From assembly GCA_015229095.1 (NCBI GenBank), contig JADGCE010000024.1, positions 1-23,479 of the forward strand: a stretch of 23,479 bases of DNA. Reading direction: 5' to 3'. This stretch comes from Magnetococcales bacterium. GTDB taxonomy: Bacteria > Pseudomonadota > Magnetococcia > Magnetococcales > Magnetaquicoccaceae. Both the position numbers and the translations under genes were made by a program. The notes beneath the pieces were generated by a model, which made no database searches, was not told where the DNA came from, and saw nothing but the letters and a program-made list of their open reading frames with translations. Positions 8,183 to 16,553 of the stretch are shown here, in pieces; the stretch's first letter is position 1, and each line of letters starts with the position of its first letter.

Positions 8183-9226
8183 CTACGCCTTGCCAAAAAG
8201 GTGCATTCCCAGACCGGTCAGGAAAATCCAGACCAGGGAAATGGGTAAAAAGACCTTCCAACCCAGACGCATCAGTTGATCATAGCGATACCGGGGAAAT
8301 GTCGCCCGAATCCAGAGAAAGACAAACATCAGGAAACCGGCTTTCAGCAACAACCAGATCAAACCCGGGATAAAGGACAACAGGCCGATGGGGGGCAACC
8401 AGCCACCCAAAAACATCAAACTGCCCAGAAAACTGACCAGGATCATGTTGGCATATTCACCCAGAAAAAAGAGACCGAAGCTCATGGCCGAATAGTCGGT
8501 AAAATAGCCCGCCACCAACTCCGCCTCGGCCTCAGGCAGATCGAAGGGAGAGCGATTGGTCTCCGCCACCACCGAGATGAAATAGATCACAAACATGGGC
8601 AGCAGGGGGATGATGTTCCACATATCCCGCTGGGATTCCACCACATCCTTGAGGCTCAAACTGCCGCTCAGCATGATCACCGGGACAAGGGTGAAGCCCA
8701 TGCAGACCTCGTAGGAGATCATCTGACCGGCGGAACGCATGGAGCCCAGGAAGGCATAGCGGGAGTTGGAGGACCAACCGGAGACCAGGATGCCATAGAC
8801 CCCCAGGGAGGAGACCCCCAACACATAGAGCAGGGCCACATTGACATCGGCCAGGATCAGCTCCGGGGAGAAGGGAACCACCGCCCACATCAGCAGGGCC
8901 GGCACCAGGGTCAGGGAGGGGGCGAGAAAAAAGACCGCCTTTTTGGCCCCCTGAGGGATCAAGGTCTCTTTGCAGAAGAGCTTGATCGCATCGGCGAAGG
9001 GTTGCAAAATGCCGTAAAAACCGGCCCGGTTGGGGCCGAGGCGCACCTGCATCGCCCCGATCACCTTGCGCTCCGCCAGGGTATAATAACTGACCCCTAT
9101 CATCACCGGGGTGATCAGCAGGATGATCTTGACCAGGGTCCACACGAAGGCCCAAACCAGGGGCCACCATTGCGGTCCCAACAGTGCCAAGCCGTGGTTC
9201 TGTATGAATTGATGGAGTTCAGTCAT
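8183..9226 (-). CDS. nuoH: NADH-quinone oxidoreductase subunit H
   Basis: Membrane subunit at the junction of the two arms of complex I. It forms much of the quinone chamber and the start of the proton path. The 347 residues fit the family and the protein is largely hydrophobic. Signatures: YTLAERKVIGAMQVRLGPNR near residues 48-67, the acidic cytoplasmic loop AETNRSPFDLPEAEAELVAG near 222-241, and FFLGEYANMILVS. It starts 95 bp after nuoG, one of the wider gaps in the operon; that gap shows no obvious promoter or hairpin. Confidence 0.97.
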   Translation of the reverse strand: MTELHQFIQNHGLALLGPQWWPLVWAFVWTLVKIILLITPVMIGVSYYTLAERKVIGAMQVRLGPNRAGFYGILQPFADAIKLFCKETLIPQGAKKAVFFLAPSLTLVPALLMWAVVPFSPELILADVNVALLYVLGVSSLGVYGILVSGWSSNSRYAFLGSMRSAGQMISYEVCMGFTLVPVIMLSGSLSLKDVVESQRDMWNIIPLLPMFVIYFISVVAETNRSPFDLPEAEAELVAGYFTDYSAMSFGLFFLGEYANMILVSFLGSLMFLGGWLPPIGLLSFIPGLIWLLLKAGFLMFVFLWIRATFPRYRYDQLMRLGWKVFLPISLVWIFLTGLGMHLFGKA

Positions 9227-9321
9227 CTGTTGTCCGGTCCTACACCCGCCGAAAAAAGATCAGGAAGCTGCCCTACCGCCCGCCCCGCGCCGTCGAAGCG
9301 CAAGGCGTTGCAGCGGTCGCG

Positions 9322-11745
9322 TTACAGTCCCACCAGACTGACCTGGGGGAAACCGCCGTCCCAGTCACACAAATCCTGCATTAATGCAGGGGCATAACCC
9401 GCATCGCCCAGCAGCACCCCCCTGGGTACGTTGCCGTCCAGGGCGACCCGGCACTCCACACTGCGGGCATCCCGCAGCAGGCGCACCTTTTGCCCCGCTT
9501 GAATCTTGTATTGGGCAGCATCCTGGGGATTGAGACGCAACACCCCCAACCCGACCGAGCGTCCCTGGGTCAACTGCCCCAGGATGGTCGAGCGTCGGCT
9601 GACCGCATCATCCTGATAGAAAGGCGACTCCAACACCAGCCGCAACCCCTCTCCCCCGCTCGCTCCGCCCCCCTGCCCGGCCACGGGCAAGCCCACCGTC
9701 ACCGGGCTGTGGTCACAGGCCACCGTCAGCTCCCCCGCCTCCAGCTCATCCAACCCATAGCGGTGGTCGGCCTTGGCCATCGCAGCCCGCAACGCCTCGC
9801 GGCTGTTGTAGGGAAGAGGCTGGGAAAAACGGTCGCTGAGGGCACGCAACACCCGCCAATCCTCCTTGGCTTGCAGCGGTCCCATGACAGCCAGATCACT
9901 GCGTTGCGCCCGTCCCTCCACGTTGGTCAGGGTGGCCTGCCGTTCGGCCATAGCCAAGCCGGGCAGCACCACATCCGCCCCCTCGGCGGCCGGGGTTTGA
10001 TGGGAGCCCAGATAGATCACATAGGCTTTGGAGAGGGCCGTCCGCCCCAGCAGGGTATCCACCCCCTGCAGGCCGGGGTCACAGCCCAACAAAAAGAGCA
10101 CCCGAATCTCCCCTTTGGCCGCCCCCTGCAAAATGTGCTGGGCATGCCGACCCCGCTGTTCCAGGCGTTGGTAGCCGGGCCCGCGATGGGGCACCACCCC
10201 CATATCCTGGGCAGCAGCGGCACTGCCCCGGCTCACCAGGCGGTTGAAGCCGTTCCAACTGGCGCCGATGGCTCCGACGCTCTCCAGCAAGGCCACCGCC
10301 AAGCGGCGTATGCTCTCGGCCTGGGGATGGTTGACCGCATACTCTCCCAGCAGCAGCAGAGGCCGTTTGGCCTGCCGCCAGGCCGCCGCCAACTCCCTCT
10401 GGGGCGACTCGCCGCCGCCGGGGGTTGTCACCTCCCGCAGCAGCGCCTCCAGCCAGGCCACCTCATCGCCGGGACCGACCACACTCTGCGTCAGATTGAG
10501 CAGATTGGCGTTCAGCAGGCGGGGATGAATGGCAAAGGCGCGGGCACCCGCCTGGGTGGCCTGCCGCAGACGCAGGTTGAGCAGGGGGGCCTCAAAGCGG
10601 GGATCGGCACCGATCAGCAGAATCAGATCCGCCTGGGGCATCGCCTCCAGGGGGGTATTCATCAGCAGGTCGGCCCGGGTCAGCGGTTGCTCGTCGCCAC
10701 TGAAATCCCGTTGCCGGAGACGATGATCCAAATGGGGTGTCCCCACCACACGGCGCATAAAATCCTGGAAGGCAAAGAGCTCCTCCGCCCCCTGATTCTC
10801 CTCCGATGCCAGGCCCGCCACCTCTTCCGGCTTAAATTTTTTCAACAGCTCCGCCGTCCGGTCCAGTGCCGCCGCCCAGGTGGCCTCTTGCAGGCTGTGG
10901 CTCTCTTCCGAGCGCACCATGGGGTGCTCCAACCGCTCCCGATGCAGGCCGTCGTAGGCAAACCGCCCCTTGTCGCAGAGCCAAACCTGATTGATGGCCC
11001 CGCAGGAGCGGGCCTGCACCCGCCTGATCTGACCATCCAGATGGTCGATGCGCAGATGGCAACCCACGCCACAATGGGCACAGATGGCCTCGCTCTTTTT
11101 CAGCTCCCAGCCCCGGGCCTGAAAATGGAACGGCTTGTTGTTCAACGCCCCCACCGGGCAGACCTCCGGCAGATTGCCCGACAATTCGGAGAGGAGAGGT
11201 TTGGCAATGTAGGGGCCCACCTGCATGTGGTCGCCCCGGAACACCGCCCCCATCTCCTCCATGCCGGTGATCTCATCGGAAAAGCGGATGCAGCGGGTGC
11301 AGTGGATGCAACGCTGCATCTCGGTCTCCACCAGCGGCCCCAGGTCAAAATCCTGGGCATGGCGCTTAAATTCATGATAACGGGCGCGGTCCGGGCCATA
11401 TTTCATGGCCAAATCCTGCAGGGTGCACTCCCCCCCCTGATCGCAGACCGGGCAATCCAGGGGATGGTTGATGAGCAAAAATTCCATCACCGCTTTGCGA
11501 GACTGGCGCACCATGGCGGAGTCGGTTTTGACCACCATTCCTTCGCTGACCGGCATGGCGCAGGAGATGACCGGCTTGGGCATTTTTTCCACTTCCACCA
11601 GGCACATCCGACAGTTTCCCGCCAGGGAGAGCTGGGGATGGTAGCAAAAATGGGGAATATAAATGCCCAGCAACCGTGCCGCATCCATGATGGTGGCCCC
11701 CGGCTGAACACTGATTTCCTTCCCGTCGACAATCAGAGTAGGCAT
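9322..11745 (-). CDS. nuoG: NADH-quinone oxidoreductase subunit G (with N7 cluster motif)
   Basis: Largest subunit of the NADH module; it relays electrons from NuoF/NuoE toward NuoI. The 807 residues hold, in order: a 2Fe-2S ferredoxin domain with Cys34, 45, 48, 62 (N1b); His94, Cys98, 101, 107 (N5); Cys146, 149, 152, 196 (N4); then ICAHCGVGC with Cys222, 225, 229 plus Cys257 in WLCDKGRF, which is the optional N7 site. A long molybdopterin-oxidoreductase-like domain and a C-terminal beta-barrel-like part (about 700-800) follow. The N7 ligands and length resemble E. coli and Thermus NuoG more than the mitochondrial type. The start ATG has GGAG 12 nt upstream, and nuoF ends 61 bp before it. Confidence 0.96.
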   Translation of the reverse strand: MPTLIVDGKEISVQPGATIMDAARLLGIYIPHFCYHPQLSLAGNCRMCLVEVEKMPKPVISCAMPVSEGMVVKTDSAMVRQSRKAVMEFLLINHPLDCPVCDQGGECTLQDLAMKYGPDRARYHEFKRHAQDFDLGPLVETEMQRCIHCTRCIRFSDEITGMEEMGAVFRGDHMQVGPYIAKPLLSELSGNLPEVCPVGALNNKPFHFQARGWELKKSEAICAHCGVGCHLRIDHLDGQIRRVQARSCGAINQVWLCDKGRFAYDGLHRERLEHPMVRSEESHSLQEATWAAALDRTAELLKKFKPEEVAGLASEENQGAEELFAFQDFMRRVVGTPHLDHRLRQRDFSGDEQPLTRADLLMNTPLEAMPQADLILLIGADPRFEAPLLNLRLRQATQAGARAFAIHPRLLNANLLNLTQSVVGPGDEVAWLEALLREVTTPGGGESPQRELAAAWRQAKRPLLLLGEYAVNHPQAESIRRLAVALLESVGAIGASWNGFNRLVSRGSAAAAQDMGVVPHRGPGYQRLEQRGRHAQHILQGAAKGEIRVLFLLGCDPGLQGVDTLLGRTALSKAYVIYLGSHQTPAAEGADVVLPGLAMAERQATLTNVEGRAQRSDLAVMGPLQAKEDWRVLRALSDRFSQPLPYNSREALRAAMAKADHRYGLDELEAGELTVACDHSPVTVGLPVAGQGGGASGGEGLRLVLESPFYQDDAVSRRSTILGQLTQGRSVGLGVLRLNPQDAAQYKIQAGQKVRLLRDARSVECRVALDGNVPRGVLLGDAGYAPALMQDLCDWDGGFPQVSLVGL

Positions 11746-11806
11746 CTTTTCGGCTTGCTCCAGTACAATTTTTTAGCGCGTCCGCACGCCCCGAATCTTC
11801 TTGCTC

Positions 11807-13069
11807 TCAGGCCACCATGCAGCGACCGTGGGTTATATGATATTCAAATTCCTCTCGAAAAGCCCGGATGGCACCCACCACCGGCAAGGCCGCCGCATCT
11901 CCCAGGGCGCAGATGGTCTTGCCCTGAATATTGTCCGCCACGCTCTGCAGCAGTTCGATATCCCCCGGCACCCCTTTGCCCTGCTCCATGCGGGTCATCA
12001 TCTGGGAGAGCCAGCCGGTCCCCTCCCGGCAGGGAGAGCATTGACCACAGGATTCATGGCGATAGAAGCGGGAGAGCCGGGCGATGGCCCGGACGATGCA
12101 GACGGATTGATCGATGACGATCACCGCGCCGGAACCCAACATGCTGCCGGCCCGACCGATGGCATCATAGTCCATGGTCACGGTGTCACAAACCGCCTTG
12201 GGCAGGATGGGGGACGACGAACCACCGGGGATCACCCCCTTCAACCGCTCCCAGCCACCCCGCACCCCGCCCGCATACTCTTCCAGCAATACTTTGAGGG
12301 GGATACCCAACTCCACCTCAAAATTGCCCGGCTTGTTGACATGGCCGGAGACGGAAAAGAGCTTGGTGCCGGAGGATTTTTCCACCCCCAGTTTGGCATA
12401 CCAAGCCCCGCCGTTGGCGATAATGTCCGGAACCGAGGCCAGGGTCTCCACATTGTTGACCACCGTGGGCCCCCCATAGAGACCGATGTTGGCCGGAAAG
12501 GGGGGTTTCAAACGGGGCTGGCCCTTTTTGCCCTCCAGGGATTCCAGCAGGCCGGTCTCCTCGCCGCAGACATAGGCCCCGGCACCCCGATGGACCGCCA
12601 GATCAAAGCGCACCCCGCGCCCCATCACCGAACCGCCCAGCAGACCGGCGGCATAGGCCTCCTCCACGGCAGCCTGCAACACCTCCGCCTCCCGGACAAA
12701 TTCGCCACGGATATAGATGTAGCCCCGCTCCGCCTTGACCGCATGGCCGGCGATGATCATCCCTTCGATCAACAGATGGGGATCATAGCGGATGATATCC
12801 CGATCCTTGCAGGTGCCCGGCTCCCCTTCGTCGGCATTGCAGACCAGATATTTGGCCCGATCATCCTTGGGAATAAAAGACCATTTGAGACCCGCCGGAA
12901 AGCCCGCCCCACCCCGACCACGGATACCCGAACGTTTCACCTCGTCGATAATATCATCTCCCGGCATGGAGAGGGCCTTTTCCAGGGTTTGATAGCCCCC
13001 GTTAGCCCGATAAACCGCCAGGGTATGGCTATTCTCCCGGTGAATATTTTTGAAGACAATCTTCGTCAT
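11807..13069 (-). CDS. nuoF: NADH-quinone oxidoreductase subunit F (NADH/FMN binding)
   Basis: Catalytic entry subunit that binds NADH and FMN and carries cluster N3. At 420 residues it has the usual length. The glycine-rich NADH/FMN loop is GRGGAGFPAGLKW (51-63), followed by YLVCNADEGEPGT (74-86) and GAGAYVCGEETGLLESLEG (162-180). N3 ligands are Cys341, 344 and 347 (ESCGQCSPCREG) and Cys387. It starts 18 bp after nuoE; GAGCG lies a little far from the ATG. Confidence 0.97.
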   Translation of the reverse strand: MTKIVFKNIHRENSHTLAVYRANGGYQTLEKALSMPGDDIIDEVKRSGIRGRGGAGFPAGLKWSFIPKDDRAKYLVCNADEGEPGTCKDRDIIRYDPHLLIEGMIIAGHAVKAERGYIYIRGEFVREAEVLQAAVEEAYAAGLLGGSVMGRGVRFDLAVHRGAGAYVCGEETGLLESLEGKKGQPRLKPPFPANIGLYGGPTVVNNVETLASVPDIIANGGAWYAKLGVEKSSGTKLFSVSGHVNKPGNFEVELGIPLKVLLEEYAGGVRGGWERLKGVIPGGSSSPILPKAVCDTVTMDYDAIGRAGSMLGSGAVIVIDQSVCIVRAIARLSRFYRHESCGQCSPCREGTGWLSQMMTRMEQGKGVPGDIELLQSVADNIQGKTICALGDAAALPVVGAIRAFREEFEYHITHGRCMVA

Positions 13070-13087
13070 CGCGGTTTCGCTCGTTCG

Positions 13088-13609
13088 TTAGGGCAACTGA
13101 TCGATAATCTTGGCCACCGATTCCGGGGTCAAATTTTCGTAATAGTCGTCGTTAATCTGCAACATGGGGGCGTTGACACAGGCTCCCAGACACTCCACTT
13201 CGGTGAGGGTAAACCGCCCATCCCCGCTGCTCTCCCCGAAGGAGAGGCGCAGCTTGTTCTGCAAGGTTTTGGCAATCGCATCGGAATCGCACAACCAGCA
13301 GGAGATATTCGTGCAGACCTGCACGTGATATTTTCCCACCGGCTTGAGGTTGTACATGGTGTAAAAGGTCGCCACCTCATAGACCCGGATGGGGGCGATG
13401 CCCACCAGGGCCGCCACATAGTCCATGCTCTCCTGGGAGAGCCAGCCACCAAACTCTTTCTGAGCCAGGTGCAGCAACGGCATCACGGCAGATTGACGCC
13501 GATCCGCCGGGTAGCGCTGGAAGATGCGCTCGACCTGCTGCAACGCGGCTTCGGAAAACGGGGGAGAACTCTGCGATGCGTTCATGAAACGTACTTGCTC
13601 ATCATTCAT
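13088..13609 (-). CDS. nuoE: NADH-quinone oxidoreductase subunit E (2Fe-2S)
   Basis: Thioredoxin-fold subunit of the NADH module carrying 2Fe-2S cluster N1a next to the flavin. From the start used here it is 173 residues. The cluster ligands are Cys99 and Cys104 (VCTNISCWLC) and Cys140 and Cys144 (ECLGAC). An extra Cys107 is also present. The start is uncertain: ATG at 13609 and ATG at 13585 both fit, and neither has a strong ribosome binding site. The open frame extends further up into nuoD, but that part reads in the wrong frame of nuoD and does not resemble NuoE. Confidence 0.95.
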   Translation of the reverse strand: MNDEQVRFMNASQSSPPFSEAALQQVERIFQRYPADRRQSAVMPLLHLAQKEFGGWLSQESMDYVAALVGIAPIRVYEVATFYTMYNLKPVGKYHVQVCTNISCWLCDSDAIAKTLQNKLRLSFGESSGDGRFTLTEVECLGACVNAPMLQINDDYYENLTPESVAKIIDQLP

Positions 13610-13625
13610 AGGGGGTGGAAAAAGA

Positions 13626-14807
13626 TCATCGGTCGATCTCACCGAAGACAATATCGACACTGCCGACCAGGGTGGTGACATCGGCCAGCATATGCCCCTT
13701 GGCCATCCGCTTGACGGCCTGCAGATGGTTGAAGCCGGCTGCCCGAATTTTCACCCGATAGGGTTTGTTGCCCCCATGGGAGATGATGTAGACCCCCAGC
13801 TCCCCCTTGGGGGATTCGGTGGCCGCATAGACCTCCCCTGCCGGCACCTGGAACCCTTCCGAAAAGAGCTTGAAGTGGTGGATCATGGACTCCATGTCCT
13901 GCTTCATATCCTTGCGATAGGGGGGAGAGATCTTGAAATCCTCGTGGCGCACCGGACCGGGTTTCATCTGTTGCAGGCATTGCTGGATGATGCGGTTGCT
14001 CTGCCGCAACTCATCGACCCGCACCAGATAGCGGTCGTAGCAGTCGCCATTTTTGCCCACGGGAATGTCAAAGTCCACCCGGTCATAGGCATCGTAGGGC
14101 TCCGCCTTGCGCAGATCCCAGGCCACCCCGGAACCCCGCAACATCGGCCCGCTGAAACCCATATCCAGAGCCTCCGCCTTGCTCACCACCCCGATATCCA
14201 CTAACCGCTGTTTCCAGATGCGGTTGTTGGTGAGGAGGGTTTCATATTCATCGATCTTGCCGGGGAAGGAGTCGGTAAAGCCCTGGATGCGCTCCGCCAG
14301 CCCCTCCGGCAGATCCCGTCCCACCCCGCCGGGGCGAAAATAGGCGGCATGCATGCGCGCCCCGGAGACCGCCTCATACATATCCATGATCTCCTCCCGC
14401 TCCCGGAAGGCATAGATAAACATGGTCATGGCTCCCACGTCGAGACCGTGGGCGGCCAAAAAGAGCAGATGGTTGAGCATGCGGGTCAGTTCGGCAAAGA
14501 TGACCCGGATATACTGGGCGCGCTCCGGGGGGGTGATCCCCAGCAACCGCTCCACCGCCAGCACCCAGGAGTGCTCCTCGGCGATCATGGACATATAGTC
14601 CAGGCGATCAAAATAGGGCACCCCCTGGAGATAGGTCTTGTGTTCCAACAGCTTTTCCGTACCCCGGTGCAGAAAACCGATATGGGGATCGGCCCGCTCC
14701 ACCACCTCGCCATCCAGATCCAGCAACAGGCGCAACACCCCGTGCGCCGCCGGATGTTGGGGACCGAAGTTGACCGTATAGGTCTGAAACTCTCTCTGTT
14801 CGGTCAT
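13626..14807 (-). CDS. nuoD: NADH-quinone oxidoreductase subunit D (49 kDa)
   Basis: Hydrogenase-derived subunit that forms the quinone-reduction pocket with NuoB. The protein has 393 residues. The N-terminal FGPQHPAAHGVLRLLLDLDG loop provides the quinone-site histidines (His18, His22). GFLHRGTEKLLEHKTY, YFDRLDYMSM and the C-terminal DIVFGEIDR end are all typical. A GTG three codons upstream (14816) is possible, but ATG at 14807 has GGGAG 8 nt before it and is preferred. nuoD is separate from nuoC (about 12 bp apart), unlike the fused nuoCD of enterobacteria. Confidence 0.97.
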   Translation of the reverse strand: MTEQREFQTYTVNFGPQHPAAHGVLRLLLDLDGEVVERADPHIGFLHRGTEKLLEHKTYLQGVPYFDRLDYMSMIAEEHSWVLAVERLLGITPPERAQYIRVIFAELTRMLNHLLFLAAHGLDVGAMTMFIYAFREREEIMDMYEAVSGARMHAAYFRPGGVGRDLPEGLAERIQGFTDSFPGKIDEYETLLTNNRIWKQRLVDIGVVSKAEALDMGFSGPMLRGSGVAWDLRKAEPYDAYDRVDFDIPVGKNGDCYDRYLVRVDELRQSNRIIQQCLQQMKPGPVRHEDFKISPPYRKDMKQDMESMIHHFKLFSEGFQVPAGEVYAATESPKGELGVYIISHGGNKPYRVKIRAAGFNHLQAVKRMAKGHMLADVTTLVGSVDIVFGEIDR

Positions 14808-14819
14808 CAAAACCACTCC

Positions 14820-15383
14820 CTAACTCAGGTTGGCTTGGTAGGGTTCCCGATGGGCATGCAACCGCTGAACCCGCTGCCGCACCACCCGCTGTTCGCCTTC
14901 GTCATAGCGCACTTCCGTCAACCCTTCCAGGGGAAAATCCTTGCGCAGGGGATACCCTTCAAAATCATATTCGGTGAGCAGACGGCGCAGATCCGTATGG
15001 CCCGAAAAGAGCACACCGATCATTTCGTAGGCTTCCCGTTCATACCAGTCGGCGCACCACCACAGCCCGCTGATGGAGGGAACCGGCGTCTCCTCATCCA
15101 CGGCCAGTTTGACCCGCAGGCGATGGTTTTTGTGGACGGAGAGCAGCTGATAGACCAGCTCCAGGGGTTGGGCCCGGCCCGGATAGTGCACCCCGGCCAG
15201 ATCGATCATCTGGGTAAAGTTCAGTTCGGGATCATCCCGGAGGCGACCCATGGTGGCCAGCAGATTGTCCGGTGTCACCCGCAACACCAGGGCTTCGGCG
15301 GGTTCCGGCAGCCGCTGCCGAGGCAGAGCAGGAAAACGGTCGGCGACCAACTGCTCCAGAGTGTTCAATTTTTCCTTGGTCAC
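14820..15383 (-). CDS. nuoC: NADH-quinone oxidoreductase subunit C (30 kDa)
   Basis: Peripheral connecting subunit of complex I that supports NuoD and NuoB. The protein has 187 residues. The family signature runs from WYEREAYEMIGVLFSGH through DLRRLLTEYDFEGYPLRKDF (about 116-155). The start is a GTG at 15383 that overlaps the nuoB stop as GTGA, a classic coupled junction. The frame stays open up into nuoB, but the upstream translation is arginine-rich and does not resemble NuoC. Confidence 0.95.
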   Translation of the reverse strand: MTKEKLNTLEQLVADRFPALPRQRLPEPAEALVLRVTPDNLLATMGRLRDDPELNFTQMIDLAGVHYPGRAQPLELVYQLLSVHKNHRLRVKLAVDEETPVPSISGLWWCADWYEREAYEMIGVLFSGHTDLRRLLTEYDFEGYPLRKDFPLEGLTEVRYDEGEQRVVRQRVQRLHAHREPYQANLS

Positions 15384-15919
15384 GTCCGCACGCCTCCCTT
15401 GCTTTGCACCACGCCGGCGGCACCCCAGCCGCTGTAGAGGGTGTGGGTGCGATGGATCTTTTTGTGGAGCTGCAAAACGCCATACAGAAAGGCTTCCGGG
15501 GTGGGGGGGCAGCCGGGGATGAAGATATCCACCGGGACAATGCCGTCGCAACCCCGTACCACGGAATAGCCGTGATGATAATAGCCGCCGCCGTTGGCGC
15601 AGGAGCCCATGGAGATCACCCAGCGGGGTTCCGGCATCTGGTCGTACAGTTTGCGCAGGACGGGGGCCATTTTGTTGGTCAAGGTGCCCGCCACGATCAT
15701 GACATCGGACTGGCGAGGGGAACCGCGAAAGACGATGCCGAAACGGTCGAGGTCGTAGCGACTGGCACCGGCGTGCATCATCTCCACCGCACAGCAGGCC
15801 AAGCCGAAGGTCATCGGCCACATGGAGGAGGTCCGCGCCCAGTTGACCAGTTTATCCGCCGAGGCCAGCAGAAAACCCCGCTCTGCCACCTCTTGCCTGA
15901 CCTCTTCGATCACTCCCAT
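15380..15919 (-). CDS. nuoB: NADH-quinone oxidoreductase subunit B (cluster N2)
   Basis: Carries the last Fe-S cluster, N2, which reduces quinone. The 179 residues are normal. Ligands are the tandem Cys42-Cys43 (FGLACCAVEMM), Cys107 (SMGSCANGGG) and Cys137 (FIPGCPPTPEA). It overlaps the end of nuoA by 10 bp and the start of nuoC by 3 bp (GTGA), so nuoA, nuoB and nuoC are probably translationally coupled. Confidence 0.97.
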   Translation of the reverse strand: MGVIEEVRQEVAERGFLLASADKLVNWARTSSMWPMTFGLACCAVEMMHAGASRYDLDRFGIVFRGSPRQSDVMIVAGTLTNKMAPVLRKLYDQMPEPRWVISMGSCANGGGYYHHGYSVVRGCDGIVPVDIFIPGCPPTPEAFLYGVLQLHKKIHRTHTLYSGWGAAGVVQSKGGVRT

Positions 15920-16266
15920 TCCAGCGCTCCTTTCTTCCAGATGTAGGCATAGCCGACCAGCAGCACCAACAGAAAGAGAATCATCTCCACGAAGCCCACT
16001 AGGCCGATATCCCGAAAAGCCACCGCCCAGGGGAACAAAAAGGCGGCTTCAATGTCGAAGACCACGAACAGAATGCTGAGCAGGTAAAAGCGCACATCGA
16101 AGGGGAGGCGCACCCGACTCAAAGGGGAAAAGCCGCACTCATACTGGGAGTTTTTTTCCGGGTAGCCACGGTGTGGCCCCACCAGAAAGGAGCCGGCCAT
16201 CATGAAGATTGCCGTCCCCAGTGCCACTGCCAGCAGGAGCAGGATGGGAAAATAATTTTCAAGCAT
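15910..16266 (-). CDS. nuoA: NADH-quinone oxidoreductase subunit A
   Basis: Three-helix membrane subunit at the arm junction and first gene of the operon. At 118 residues it is the usual size. The family signature is the cytoplasmic loop YECGFSPL (about 42-49), with the cysteine known to report the active/deactive state in mitochondrial ND3, followed by FDVRFYLLSILFVVFDIEAA. Helices fall at about 7-27, 60-80 and 87-110. AGGTGG lies 10 nt upstream of the ATG. The control region upstream is described separately. Confidence 0.97.
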   Translation of the reverse strand: MLENYFPILLLLAVALGTAIFMMAGSFLVGPHRGYPEKNSQYECGFSPLSRVRLPFDVRFYLLSILFVVFDIEAAFLFPWAVAFRDIGLVGFVEMILFLLVLLVGYAYIWKKGALEWE

Positions 16267-16327
16267 GACGCAAACACCACCTCGAAAAAAGAGACCCGGA
16301 GTCCCGGCCCGTTACAGAGATGTCACA

Positions 16328-16354
16328 GGGGTGGATGTCTAGCATCTCCACCCC
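16328..16354. promoter_or_regulatory. dyad over the candidate nuo -10 region
   Basis: GGGGTGGA (16328-16335) and TCCACCCC (16347-16354) are perfect 8-bp arms around 11 bp that contain the candidate -10. It could be an operator, or an RNA hairpin if transcription begins further upstream. No known regulator motif was matched. Confidence 0.4.
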
Positions 16355-16365
16355 CTGCTCGTCAA
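16336..16365 (-). promoter_or_regulatory. candidate nuo promoter
   Basis: On the minus strand, -35 TTGACG (16360-16365) and -10 TAGACA (16336-16341) are separated by 18 bp, with a TGn extension before the -10. The -35 matches 5 of 6 consensus bases and the -10 only 3 of 6. The predicted start would be about 60-65 nt upstream of nuoA. Confidence 0.4.
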
Positions 16366-16375
16366 CCCCCTTCGG

Positions 16376-16404
16376 TTGATGGAGCATCAATTTTATTGAT
16401 CAAT
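16376..16404. promoter_or_regulatory. TTGAT-type half-site cluster upstream of nuo
   Basis: TTGATGgagCATCAA (16376-16390) and ATTGATCAAT (16395-16404) are perfect dyads just upstream of the candidate nuo -35. The half-site TTGAT is that of FNR/CRP-family regulators, but the spacing (5 bp between TTGAT and ATCAA) differs from the usual 4. Confidence 0.35.
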
Positions 16405-16517
16405 TTTTTTTAGATGGCGCAAAAATCGATTGATTCACAGGGGTGCAGGCCGCCCGCACCCCTTGTTTGCCTGATGATTTACCCACAAAGCATCCCGCTC
16501 TCACAGGATGAAAGGGC

Positions 16518-16546
16518 TTGCCGGATGTTAGCTGACATGCTAACAT
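16518..16546 (+). promoter_or_regulatory. candidate promoter inside the palindrome, possibly giving a leaderless mRNA
   Basis: -35 TTGCCG (16518-16523) and -10 TAACAT (16541-16546) are 17 bp apart; the spacer and -10 lie inside the palindrome. The expected transcription start falls at about 16553-16554, on the ATG, and no ribosome binding site is present. Both facts fit a leaderless transcript. Confidence 0.4.
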
Positions 16547-16549
16547 CCG
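16522..16549. promoter_or_regulatory. 28-bp palindromic operator of the XRE antitoxin gene
   Basis: CGGATGTTAGC (16522-16532) and GCTAACATCCG (16539-16549) are perfect 11-bp arms around TGACAT. The palindrome ends 4 bp before the antitoxin ATG. Antitoxins of this family usually repress their own promoter by binding such a site. Confidence 0.6.
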
Positions 16550-16553
16550 CCCC

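Larger units (their letters stand above)
16267..16553. other. nuo control region / divergent intergenic region
   Basis: This 287-bp gap lies between divergent nuoA and the XRE antitoxin gene. It contains no gene. From the nuoA side it holds a dyad GGGGTGGA-N11-TCCACCCC, a candidate -35/-10 pair, a TTGATG/CATCAA dyad, the palindrome ATTGATCAAT beside a run of eight T, AATCGATT, the hairpin AGGGGTGC/GCACCCCT (16439-16463), and the 11-bp-arm palindrome of the antitoxin gene. The density of symmetry is much higher than in the other gaps of the window. Confidence 0.7.

Noticed and set aside
8146..8196. TTG start for nuoI inside the end of nuoH
   Set aside because: ATG at 8145 has a well-placed GGAG and gives the family length.
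9490..12117. Long plus-strand open frame (875 codons) opposite nuoG and nuoF
   Set aside because: It is antisense to two certain genes, is low in hydrophobic order, is rich in His/Gln/Gly/Pro as antisense frames of GC-rich genes are, and shows no domain.
11801..13678. Plus-strand open frame (625 codons) opposite nuoF and nuoE
   Set aside because: A mirror of well-identified genes with no motif, ribosome binding site or family resemblance.
15384..15821. N-terminal extension of nuoC reaching far into nuoB
   Set aside because: The extra translation is Arg-rich and unlike NuoC, and a GTG overlapping the nuoB stop gives a normal 187-residue protein.
16376..16390. Canonical FNR box upstream of nuo
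   Set aside because: TTGAT and ATCAA are present but separated by 5 bp rather than 4, so it is reported only as a dyad.
16439..16463. AGGGGTGC/GCACCCCT stem as a rho-independent terminator
   Set aside because: No transcript is expected to end here between two divergent genes, and there is no uninterrupted T-run.
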